64,000 bases of DNA from Frankia sp. AiPa1 (lineage in GTDB: Bacteria; Actinomycetota; Actinomycetes; Frankiales; Frankiaceae): assembly GCF_023243075.1 (NCBI RefSeq), contig NZ_JALKFZ020000033.1:31564-95563 (forward strand). The letters run 5' to 3'. The notes under the pieces are model-generated. The model ran no database searches. It had not been told where the DNA came from and was given only the letters and a program-made list of their open reading frames with translations. Position numbers and translations under genes: made by a program. Shown piece by piece: positions 25,376-32,049 of this stretch (its first letter is position 1; each line of letters starts with the position of its first letter).

Positions 25376-25555
25376 GGAGCTTCTCTGGTCGCGCAGGAAG
25401 TCCAGCGCCGGCCTGATCTGCTGCAAAGGGACGTGCGCCTGACGGAACGCGGCGAGGACCAGGCGCATCGTGGCGGGGAAGTATGCGGCTACGATCAGCA
25501 GGCCGGCGGGGTGGCTGCCTGGCTGGCGGAGCCGGCGTTTGAGGGCGGTGCGCAT
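25376..25555 (-). pseudogene. Possible remnant of a DUF433-associated HTH/antitoxin-type gene
   Basis: In a minus frame, residues such as LIVAAYFPATMRLVLAAFRQAHVPLQQIRPALDFLRDQ resemble the helix that precedes DUF433 domains (FRxAGVPxQRIRPALDxL). The N-terminal HTH and the DUF433 domain are absent, and the frame runs on into sequence antisense to the ABC gene. It is probably a decayed fragment; a chance resemblance is possible. The stretch 25341-25643 otherwise holds only the terminator below. Confidence 0.3.
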
Positions 25556-25583
25556 CCGGCTCGTCCTGCGGGTTTGGAGCGAG

Positions 25584-25614
25584 ACCGGGCCCGCGGGACG
25601 ATCACGGGCCCGGT
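25584..25614. terminator. Bidirectional hairpin between convergent genes
   Basis: ACCGGGCCCG (25584-25593) pairs perfectly with CGGGCCCGGT (25605-25614) around an 11-base loop. It lies between the end of the peptide transporter operon and the end of the leftward NlpC/P60-like gene. Confidence 0.65.
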
Positions 25615-25643
25615 CGGTTCGCGGCTCGCGGCTCGCGGAGAGA

Positions 25644-26483
25644 TCAGCTGCCGATCGGAGTGGACCAGCCGAGGTACGGGTTGGTCAGGAAACCGACGAC
25701 GGGGTACTGCCGGACGGCGAGACGCTGCCCGACGAAGCCGTAGGTGCCGACCGCCTGCCCCCCGCCAATACTAACGGCGACGTGTCCGGCCGAGCCACCG
25801 CCATAGAACACGAGAGCGCCGGCGGGCGGCGTCCCACCGGTGTGCAGGCGGCCGTGGTCACGCTGCCAGGCAAAGTCGGCGAGTGCGGTCGGGAATCGGA
25901 ACGTGAAGTTTTCGGCCTGTTCGACGAACTGCTCGCACCAGCCGGACCAGGCATGGTGGTAGTGGTCGCTCCAGGTGGGATCGGGTGAGTTCTTCTCCGC
26001 CAGCGCCCAGGCGACGGCCAGCCGCATTTGCGGGGTAGCTGCCGTGCTGGTGCTGGTGCTGGTGGCGGTGGGGGGCGTGGGCTGCGCGGCACCGCAGGTG
26101 GGCTCGCCTGGCAGAAACTGCTGGTTGGGGCCGCCGGCACCGGGTGTGTCAGTCCAGTAATCGGCGAGGTAGCCGACGACCGGCGAGGTGATGTGGTGCC
26201 AGACGGGGTTGCCGTTCCCGACCGCGCGGGCGCGGACCGCGCAGTCCGCGGTCCAGCCGGTGCCGTCCGGCAGGGTCCGCACGACCTGGGCGTTCGGATC
26301 GGTCGCGTTGACCCGGACGGTCAGGCCCACCCGGGTGTTGAGCACATGGTAGGTGGGCGAGGTGTAGGCCAGCGCGGGACTCGCGGCCAGGACCAGGGTG
26401 GCGGCGGCGGACGCCAACACGGCGGTGAGCGCCGCGGGCACCCGCGCACCACCGCGCGGCCGGGACAATCGGATTCTTCGCAT
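25644..26483 (-). CDS. Secreted NlpC/P60- or CHAP-like cell-wall hydrolase
   Basis: The 279-residue protein has a signal peptide (basic start MRRIRLSRPRGG, hydrophobic core, cleavage after SPALAY region near residue 40). A first domain of about 90 residues (TSPTYHVLNTRVGLTVRVNA...) looks like a small beta-rich SH3-like module, then a Thr/Ser linker. The C-terminal domain has the catalytic Cys in SGWCEQFVEQ near residue 182 and His in GHVAVSIGGG near 233, as in NlpC/P60 and CHAP amidases. GGAG six bases upstream supports the ATG at 26483. It probably trims peptidoglycan peptides, but substrate class is not certain. Confidence 0.75.
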   Translation of the reverse strand: MRRIRLSRPRGGARVPAALTAVLASAAATLVLAASPALAYTSPTYHVLNTRVGLTVRVNATDPNAQVVRTLPDGTGWTADCAVRARAVGNGNPVWHHITSPVVGYLADYWTDTPGAGGPNQQFLPGEPTCGAAQPTPPTATSTSTSTAATPQMRLAVAWALAEKNSPDPTWSDHYHHAWSGWCEQFVEQAENFTFRFPTALADFAWQRDHGRLHTGGTPPAGALVFYGGGSAGHVAVSIGGGQAVGTYGFVGQRLAVRQYPVVGFLTNPYLGWSTPIGS

Positions 26484-26572
26484 GAGCAGCTCCACACGCC
26501 GGTCAGGGAAAACGGAACGAAGCGCAGAAAAAGCAGGGCACAGGCAGGACACGTGAAATGGCAGGACGCAGG

Positions 26573-26971
26573 TCAGCCGTAGACGAGGACGGCGGCCGAC
26601 CTTGCCTCGGCCAGGACATCCTCGAATTCCTTTCCCGAGGTGGGATCGATGCCCAGCATCGTGGTCCCCTGCGGCCCCTCGATATGGATCTGGTCCTGGA
26701 AAGCGGTTACTCGAAGAATGTCGGTCAGAGGCCAGGAGATCACTTGCGGCCGGGGAGCGACGAACAGCAGGCGCCGGCTGGTCAGGACCAGGCACGAGTT
26801 CAGCGGCAGGCTCTCCATGACGCGGACGGCCACCGCCCGGACCGCCAGCACCGGCTCGGTCGCGGGCAGGTGCTCGTCCAGGAAGGTCAGCGATTGCTGG
26901 CCGGACGTCCAGAGAGATCGCCGATCGCTCTCCGGAGCCGCAGCCATCGCCACGTCGATGTCATGTCGCAC
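26573..26971 (-). CDS. PH-domain-like cytoplasmic protein
   Basis: The 132-residue protein has no signal or membrane segment. Its core EPVLAVRAVAVRVMESLPLNSCLVLTSRRLLFVAPRPQVISWPLTDILRVTAF reads like bacterial PH-like domains of the YokE/'GRAM-like' type, where LVLTxxRLLFV is a hallmark, followed by IHIEGPQGTTMLGI. The family's function is not established. It lies 90 bases upstream of the NlpC/P60-like gene on the same strand and may be co-transcribed. Confidence 0.55.
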   Translation of the reverse strand: MRHDIDVAMAAAPESDRRSLWTSGQQSLTFLDEHLPATEPVLAVRAVAVRVMESLPLNSCLVLTSRRLLFVAPRPQVISWPLTDILRVTAFQDQIHIEGPQGTTMLGIDPTSGKEFEDVLAEARSAAVLVYG

Positions 26972-27080
26972 GACAAAAGGCCCCCATGCTGTCGTCCGAC
27001 AGGATTCCGTCGACCTGGACGGACGACATCACCCAGGTCGGACGGCGGGGTTTCCGATCGGCCGCGTGCGACGATCTCCA

Positions 27081-27150
27081 GCCACCTGACGCCAGATATG
27101 GCCAGTCAGTGCCAACACCTGCCAGCCACCGCCAGTCACTGCCTCAGACG
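27081..27150 (+). repeat. Seven 10-bp units phased on GCCA, operator array candidate
   Basis: GCCA begins at 27081, 27091, 27101, 27111, 27121 and 27131, and GCCT at 27141, giving an exact 10-bp period over 70 bp. The units are GCCACCTGAC, GCCAGATATG, GCCAGTCAGT, GCCAACACCT, GCCAGCCACC, GCCAGTCACT and GCCTCAGACG. The array ends 145 bp before the sensor kinase start and also lies upstream of the divergent PH-like gene. Confidence 0.8.
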
Positions 27151-27174
27151 GACGTCTAAGTCAGGTGGTGTGAA

Positions 27175-27200
27175 GGCGGGGCGCCCCCGAACGCCCCGCC
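27175..27200. terminator. GC hairpin in the divergent intergenic region
   Basis: GGCGGGGCG (27175-27183) pairs with CGCCCCGCC (27192-27200) around eight bases. It lies between the phased array and the kinase start, so it could be a terminator for antisense or leader RNA or simply an mRNA 5' structure. Confidence 0.4.
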
Positions 27201-27294
27201 GAGAACCAGTCTGGCCGCGGTTGGCACGGCCGGAACCCGGAATATCCCGGGGTAGACTCCGTCGTCGGGATGGCAGGCTCGGGGGAGGTCAGCT

Positions 27295-28533
27295 GTGCTG
27301 CCGCTGGCGGCTACGCATCCATTCAGCCGACTGCGACCGATCCGACTACGACTGATCCGGCTACGGCCGATGCGGTGGCGGCCGATACGGTGGCGGCCGG
27401 TGCCGACGACTGCCGCCGGTGCCGAGTTCGTGCTCGTCATCGGGATGCTCGGTTATCGCGGCGTTGATCTGATCCAGGCGGCGGTCACCATGCCCAACGC
27501 CCTGGACCGCTCCCCTCGGCCAGCGCTTTGCCTTTTCTTCACCTGCATCCTGGTTATTGAATCCGCTGTTCTCGCCGTGCTGCTGTTGCGGCGCGGTCGC
27601 TATGATGATGCTCGGGTTGGCATCCTCGAACTGGTCAGCGGCGTCGGCCTGCTGCTGGCCACAATGACGTTCACCCAGCCGTCGGACCGTTTCGCGAACT
27701 GGGCGGACTGGGGGTTTCCGGTCACCCTTGGGACGACGGTGGGAATGGGTGTCGTGTTCCAGCGGTGGTCACGGGTGTTCGGCGCCACCGCACTGCTGGC
27801 CGGCGCCTATCTGGTGAGCACGGGATCGGTTCCGTCGAGTTCGAACTCCTGGTCCAACGCCGTGACCAACACGTCTTCGTACTTCGGGTTCGCCCTGGTC
27901 GTGCGCGCACTGGCCGGCTATCTGCGCCGGCTGGCGGCGGACGCGGACCTGGCGCGGCGGCGGGTCGAGCAGCTTGCCCGGGAGGCCGAGCGTGAGCGCA
28001 CGAGGCTGCTCCTGCACGATCAGGAGTCCGTGCTGCGGCTCGCGGCCAGCGACGGGCTCGACCCGACGATCACCGCGGCGGTTCGCGTGCAGGCGGCCAG
28101 CGGTGCCACGCGGATTCGCGCCTATCTGGAGAACCAGAACGCCGAGTCGGGTGATCTGGCGGCGTGTCTTCGGACGGCCGCGGCCGAGTTCGCGGACCTC
28201 GCACCCGTGCTCAACGTTCACCTCGCCCGGGGGGCGGTTCCGGCCGCGCAGGTGGGGGCGATCACCAGCGCCGTGCGGACCCTGCTGCACAACGTTCGGC
28301 GCCATGCGAGGGCCGACACCGTCACCCTGCACGCCCAGAGCACCGAGGGCGGCGGCTGGGAGATCTCGGTACGCGACGACGGCGCGGGATTTGACCAGTT
28401 TCGCCAGGCCGAGGGCTTCGGCCTGCGGGTTCAGGTCCGGGCGCAGCTGGCAGCCGTCGGCGGCCACACCGAGGTCAGAAGCTCACCTGGTGCCGGCACC
28501 AGCGTGCGGATGTGGCGGGGCGGCGCAGCATGA
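27295..28533 (+). CDS. Membrane sensor histidine kinase, NarL/DesK-type partner
   Basis: The 412-residue kinase begins with an unusual Arg/Pro-rich repeat (RLRPIRLRLIRLRPMRWRPIRW, residues 12-34), then about five membrane helices (about 45-200). The dimerisation helix has LLLHDQES with the likely phospho-acceptor His241. The C-terminal ATPase domain shows LLHNVRRHARADTVTL, ISVRDDGAGFD and GFGLRVQVRA. GGGGAGG six bases upstream supports the GTG at 27295. Its stop overlaps the response regulator start (ATGA), so the pair is co-translated. The signal is unknown; the lack of a periplasmic domain suggests membrane sensing. Confidence 0.85.
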   Translation: MLPLAATHPFSRLRPIRLRLIRLRPMRWRPIRWRPVPTTAAGAEFVLVIGMLGYRGVDLIQAAVTMPNALDRSPRPALCLFFTCILVIESAVLAVLLLRRGRYDDARVGILELVSGVGLLLATMTFTQPSDRFANWADWGFPVTLGTTVGMGVVFQRWSRVFGATALLAGAYLVSTGSVPSSSNSWSNAVTNTSSYFGFALVVRALAGYLRRLAADADLARRRVEQLAREAERERTRLLLHDQESVLRLAASDGLDPTITAAVRVQAASGATRIRAYLENQNAESGDLAACLRTAAAEFADLAPVLNVHLARGAVPAAQVGAITSAVRTLLHNVRRHARADTVTLHAQSTEGGGWEISVRDDGAGFDQFRQAEGFGLRVQVRAQLAAVGGHTEVRSSPGAGTSVRMWRGGAA

Positions 28534-29300
28534 CCACCGTGCCCCGAGATCCGCCGGAGCCGCCCCAGCGTGGCATGGGTAGCGCGGGTGGCATGGGGGG
28601 CGCGGGTGGCGCAGGCGGTCCCGAGGACGAGTCCGCTCCCCGGCCCGGCCCGCGGCGGCCTGCCGTCGCCGTCATCGACGATGACACCGTCATCCGGGAA
28701 GGGCTGGCGCTGTTGCTGCCGGACGTCGATGTGCTGCTGACGGCCAGGCATCTCGGCGAGTTTGAGGCGCTCGTCCCCCGAGCCGGGCCGGTCGACGTCG
28801 TCCTGGTGGACCTCAGCCTGACCGGGCTCGAGGCCGACGGCGTGCCGCAGGGTCGGCGGGCCGTACGGCGGCTGCGCGAGCAGGGGTGGCGCTGCCTGAT
28901 CTACACGGGCGAACGCCGGCTGCTCGTCCTCGCCGGCTGCCTTGCCGAGGGCGCCCGCGGCATCGTCCACAAGACCGAGTCGACGCGCGCCCTGCGCGAC
29001 GCCATCGGGAAGGTCGCGGACGGCGGGTTCGTCCTGTCCCCCGCCGTCACCGGTCTGGCGGACGCGGTCAGCCAGATCGGGCGCCTACCGACGCTGACCG
29101 AACGCCAACAACAGGTGCTCAGCGGCCGGGCGCGCGGCGAGCCGTTCCGCGAGATCGCCGAGCGGCTTTACATCACCAGGAAGACCGCCGAGGAACACAT
29201 GTCGACGGTCGCGGCGAAGTTCGCCGACTACCTGCGCACCCACAGCCCGGCCGATCTCGAACGCGAGCTGGGCCTGGCTCCCGGCGACCTCATGCGGTGA
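28530..29300 (+). CDS. NarL-type response regulator
   Basis: The 256-residue regulator has a Gly/Met-rich N-terminal extension of about 45 residues (SAGGMGGAGGAGG) before the receiver domain, which shows VAVIDDDTVIREG, the phospho-acceptor Asp94 in VVLVDLSLTG, and the conserved Lys in GIVHKTES. The LuxR-type HTH is at about residues 188-245: LTERQQQVLSGRARGEPFREIAERLYITRKTAEEHMSTVAAKF. ATG at 28530 overlaps the kinase stop. It is the expected reader of the kinase signal and a candidate binder of the phased GCCA array upstream of the operon. Confidence 0.9.
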   Translation: MTTVPRDPPEPPQRGMGSAGGMGGAGGAGGPEDESAPRPGPRRPAVAVIDDDTVIREGLALLLPDVDVLLTARHLGEFEALVPRAGPVDVVLVDLSLTGLEADGVPQGRRAVRRLREQGWRCLIYTGERRLLVLAGCLAEGARGIVHKTESTRALRDAIGKVADGGFVLSPAVTGLADAVSQIGRLPTLTERQQQVLSGRARGEPFREIAERLYITRKTAEEHMSTVAAKFADYLRTHSPADLERELGLAPGDLMR

Positions 29301-29358
29301 CCGCCGAGGCCAGCGGTCGGCATGGCCATGGCCATGCGATGGCCGGGCAACGCGGCGG

Positions 29359-30165
29359 TCAGAGGTAGTCCTGGGGGCAGGTGGCGCTGTTCCTCAGGTA
29401 GGAGCCGTTGCTCCACACGGTGCCGTCACCGATCCGGCGGCGATACAGGCCGCACAGTCTCGTCTGGCCCGAGTAGACGTAGGCCATCAGCGCGGCCGGA
29501 ACGTCGCCGTACCGCGGCGGCGTCGCGAGCAGGGCCGCGCGGACGCTGCTGGTGCTCTTACCGTTGATGTAGCCGGGGCCGACGTTGTAGGCCCAGTCGA
29601 CGAGTGCGTCGAACTGGTTCTGGGAAATCGGGGTGTTGGGAATGCCGGCGCGGATGGCCGGAATCACCTTTGACTCGATATCGGCGTGGGCCAGTTCTCG
29701 AGCCTGGTCACGGGTGAGGGACCCCCACTGGGCACGGTCCTGATCGGTGCATATACCGCGGTGGATCAGATGGCCGTTGCCGATCGTGCAGTTCCCGGTC
29801 GCGTCGTCGTACGGGGCGGCGCGGAATCCCTCCCAGCCGAGGAGGTACGTCACGCCGGCGTCCGAGAGGTCCAGGTCCTGCGGCAGGTGCAGGTCCTGCG
29901 GCAGGACCTGACCGGTCGCGGACGTGGGCGGCACGGCTGCCGGCGTGTCGGCCGCGGCCGGGCCCGCTACGGGCCCGAGCACCATCCCGCCGACGATCGT
30001 GACTGCGATACCCAGCGTTGTGAGGCTGCGGGCCCGCGGTGCCCCGATGCGACCCGCCTGTCGGGGAGGCCTGGGGGCCTGCCTCCGGGCCGGTGGACGC
30101 CCGAAGCCCGCGATTATGTGTCCCAAGGTGCGCGCGGCAATAGCGTGCATGGCCAGGATGCGCAC
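29359..30165 (-). CDS. Secreted GH24-type lysozyme-like protein
   Basis: The 268-residue product carries an N-terminal hydrophobic segment (TLGIAVTIVGGMVLGPVAGPAAADTP, residues about 45-72) that acts as a long signal or membrane anchor. The catalytic domain resembles T4-type lysozymes: GVTYLLGWEGFRAAPYDDATGNCTIGNGHLIH with the active Glu in WEGFR, and QNQFDALVDWAYNVGPGY. It likely cleaves peptidoglycan glycan chains. A GTG at 30165 with GGGAGG three bases upstream was chosen; ATG at 30150 or frames further upstream (to 30303) are alternatives. It converges with the response regulator gene and is probably transcribed alone. Confidence 0.7.
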   Translation of the reverse strand: MRILAMHAIAARTLGHIIAGFGRPPARRQAPRPPRQAGRIGAPRARSLTTLGIAVTIVGGMVLGPVAGPAAADTPAAVPPTSATGQVLPQDLHLPQDLDLSDAGVTYLLGWEGFRAAPYDDATGNCTIGNGHLIHRGICTDQDRAQWGSLTRDQARELAHADIESKVIPAIRAGIPNTPISQNQFDALVDWAYNVGPGYINGKSTSSVRAALLATPPRYGDVPAALMAYVYSGQTRLCGLYRRRIGDGTVWSNGSYLRNSATCPQDYL

Positions 30166-30284
30166 GGTCCTCCCAGTAGTTCGCGGACAGTTCACCTGGG
30201 CGTCGCCCATCATGAATGGAATCACGGAGGATGAACCACAAGGCACGGGGTAGCCCAAAAAATTGTCTCGCCTTAACAAAGGAA

Positions 30285-30298
30285 TTTCGGGTCCGAAA
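30285..30298. promoter_or_regulatory. Palindrome TTTCGG-GT-CCGAAA upstream of the lysozyme gene
   Basis: A perfect 14-bp inverted repeat lies 120 bases upstream of the chosen lysozyme start and is a possible operator. The rest of 30299-30601 holds no gene or motif I can support. Confidence 0.35.
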
Positions 30299-30601
30299 AG
30301 CACGGCGGATCGCGGGCCGCCGCTCGCCGCTGTGGTCTAACCCGGACGGATGAACCCACAGCCGCGCCGAGCGCCGGCTGGGACGGCGCCATGACCCGCG
30401 CGAGGGATGAGGGGCTGGGGCCAGCGCGCCAAGCCTCGCGCTGGACCGGCGTTCCTACGAGGCGGATCGACGTCCGCTGAAACGGACCGATGGTTGTTCG
30501 GGATCGGCCGGCGCCGCCGGGACCCTGAGGGGTACTCCGACCCCCGTGGCAAGGACGTTACGGCACTCGACCTGCCGTCAAGAAACCCACACACTGGTTC
30601 C

Positions 30602-30793
30602 ATGCGATGGATCACGGAAACGGGAAGCCGGATAGAGCTGCTCAACCCCTACGCCGCGGAGGAGTACGCCGACTATCTGCTGCGGGTCACGGCTGCCGAC
30701 GGCACGGAGATCGGCTTTTTCGCCTCGGTCACCGACCTGCAGAACAACGTCGACCTCGCCGGTCTGCGGGCGGTGGGGGCGTCCGAGCACTGA
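30602..30793 (+). CDS. Small conserved-looking hypothetical protein
   Basis: The 63-residue product (start MRWITETGSRIELLNPYAAE) is soluble, acidic and aromatic-rich, with ADGTEIGFFASVTDLQNNVDLAGLRAVG at its end. I do not recognise a named family. No strong ribosome site precedes the ATG; the frame is open upstream to 30407, but that part reads as GC-rich non-coding sequence. Codon usage (third-position GC) supports coding over the chosen stretch. Confidence 0.5.
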   Translation: MRWITETGSRIELLNPYAAEEYADYLLRVTAADGTEIGFFASVTDLQNNVDLAGLRAVGASEH

Positions 30794-30818
30794 ACCCGCC
30801 GCTTTCGCCTCGGCGTTC

Positions 30819-30848
30819 GACTTTGGAGCCATCGACCTTGGAGCCATC
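30819..30848 (+). repeat. Two contiguous 15-bp repeats upstream of hsp20
   Basis: GACTTTGGAGCCATC and GACCTTGGAGCCATC are adjacent and differ by one base. They end 77 bases before the Hsp20 start. No HspR-type HAIR inverted repeat is visible here. Confidence 0.7.
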
Positions 30849-30924
30849 TTCGGCGCGAGACTTGCCACCGCCGACGCGCCGCTGATGCCATGGGAGATGG
30901 CGCAGACATGGCTGGAGGAACCTG

Positions 30925-31398
30925 ATGTTCATCCGCAGCGATCCGTTCCGTGATCTTGACCGGCTCACGCAGCAGATGTTCGCCTCGATGTCCCGGCCGG
31001 TCGCGATGCCGATGGATGCCTACCGGATCGGCGACGAGTACCTCGTCCACCTGGATCTGCCGGGAGTTGACCCGGCCACGATCGATCTGTCGGTCGAACG
31101 CGACGTGCTGACCGTCGCCGCCGAGCGCCGTCCACCGGTCGCCGACGGCACACCGATGCAGATCGCCGAGCGTCCGAGCGGCCGGTTCAGCCGACGACTG
31201 CTTCTCGGCGACGGCCTGGACACCGAACGCATCGCGGCCCGTTACGACGCGGGTGTGCTGACCTTGCGGATTCCCATCGCCCCGCAGGCCCGCCCACGCC
31301 GCATCGCCATCGATGGTCTCCAGAGTCAGGACGGCGCTGGAGGCGGCCGCGCACTGCCAGCACCACCCGGTCGCGCACCACTGGCCATCGAAGCCTGA
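30925..31398 (+). CDS. Hsp20/alpha-crystallin small heat-shock protein
   Basis: The 157-residue chaperone starts MFIRSDPFRDLDRLTQQMF, typical for actinobacterial Hsp18 proteins. The alpha-crystallin domain covers about residues 33-130: DEYLVHLDLPGVDPATIDLSVERDVLTVAAER, the GRFSRRLLLGDGLD stretch and the C-terminal GVLTLRIPIA motif. An IxI-type tail is not obvious; the C-terminus is Gly/Pro-rich. GGAGG six bases before the ATG is a strong ribosome site. It should hold unfolding proteins under heat or oxidative stress. Confidence 0.93.
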   Translation: MFIRSDPFRDLDRLTQQMFASMSRPVAMPMDAYRIGDEYLVHLDLPGVDPATIDLSVERDVLTVAAERRPPVADGTPMQIAERPSGRFSRRLLLGDGLDTERIAARYDAGVLTLRIPIAPQARPRRIAIDGLQSQDGAGGGRALPAPPGRAPLAIEA

Positions 31399-31416
31399 GG
31401 TAACGCCCCGGGCAGG

Positions 31417-31974
31417 TCAGCGCAGGTCAGCGAGGGCAGCGCGCAGGCGGGTCCAGGGGAAGACGGTGTTCTCCCGACCGGGCTGGTCGGCGCCGGCACG
31501 GGGGTCGCCTGGGTCGCCGAACACCAGACGCACGCCCCAACCGCGCAGCGCCTCGAGACTCGCGGCGTAGGCGGGATGACCGGCCAGCGCGCTGTTCGGG
31601 TACGGCGCCATGACGATCGGCCGGCCGCCGCCGAGCGCCTCGTTGAGCAGGCCGAGCGCCAGCGTGTCCGAGATCCCGGCCACGATCTTGTTGATCGTGT
31701 TGAAGGTGGCCGGCACGACGACCAACGCGTCCGCCGGGGGCAGCACGTCCGGCTCGCCCGGCCGTTTGTACTGCGACCGGACTGGATGACCGGTGAGCTG
31801 CGTCAACCCACCGGCGTCGAGGAACCCCAACGCCGCTGGCGTCGCGACCACGCACACGTCCCATCCGTCCGCCTGGACGTCGGCGACGAACGCCGGCAGG
31901 TCCGCCGCCGGGTACCCGCCGCAGGCCACCACATACAGCACTCGCCCGCCCGATGATGGACCACTCACCGCCAT
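31417..31974 (-). CDS. Flavoprotein-fold protein (PPC decarboxylase/UbiX-like)
   Basis: The 185-residue protein has the flavoprotein fold seen in phosphopantothenoylcysteine decarboxylase and related enzymes: GRVLYVVACGGYPAADLPAFV near the start, DALVVVPATFNTINKIVAGISDTLALGLLNEAL and RPIVMAPYPNSALAGHPAY. The TFNTINKIA-type segment and PxxN are typical FMN-binding parts. A His of decarboxylases near the nucleotide loop is not clear, so the reaction is uncertain. The ATG at 31974 is preferred because GGAAGGCGGG lies just upstream. It converges with hsp20 and stands alone. Confidence 0.72.
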   Translation of the reverse strand: MAVSGPSSGGRVLYVVACGGYPAADLPAFVADVQADGWDVCVVATPAALGFLDAGGLTQLTGHPVRSQYKRPGEPDVLPPADALVVVPATFNTINKIVAGISDTLALGLLNEALGGGRPIVMAPYPNSALAGHPAYAASLEALRGWGVRLVFGDPGDPRAGADQPGRENTVFPWTRLRAALADLR

Positions 31975-32049
31975 TACCCGCCTTCCCTCGTCCGGCCACG
32001 ACTGTCGGGACCTCGCTGCCACGCGGCCCCGGTCAGCGGTAGGCGCGGC

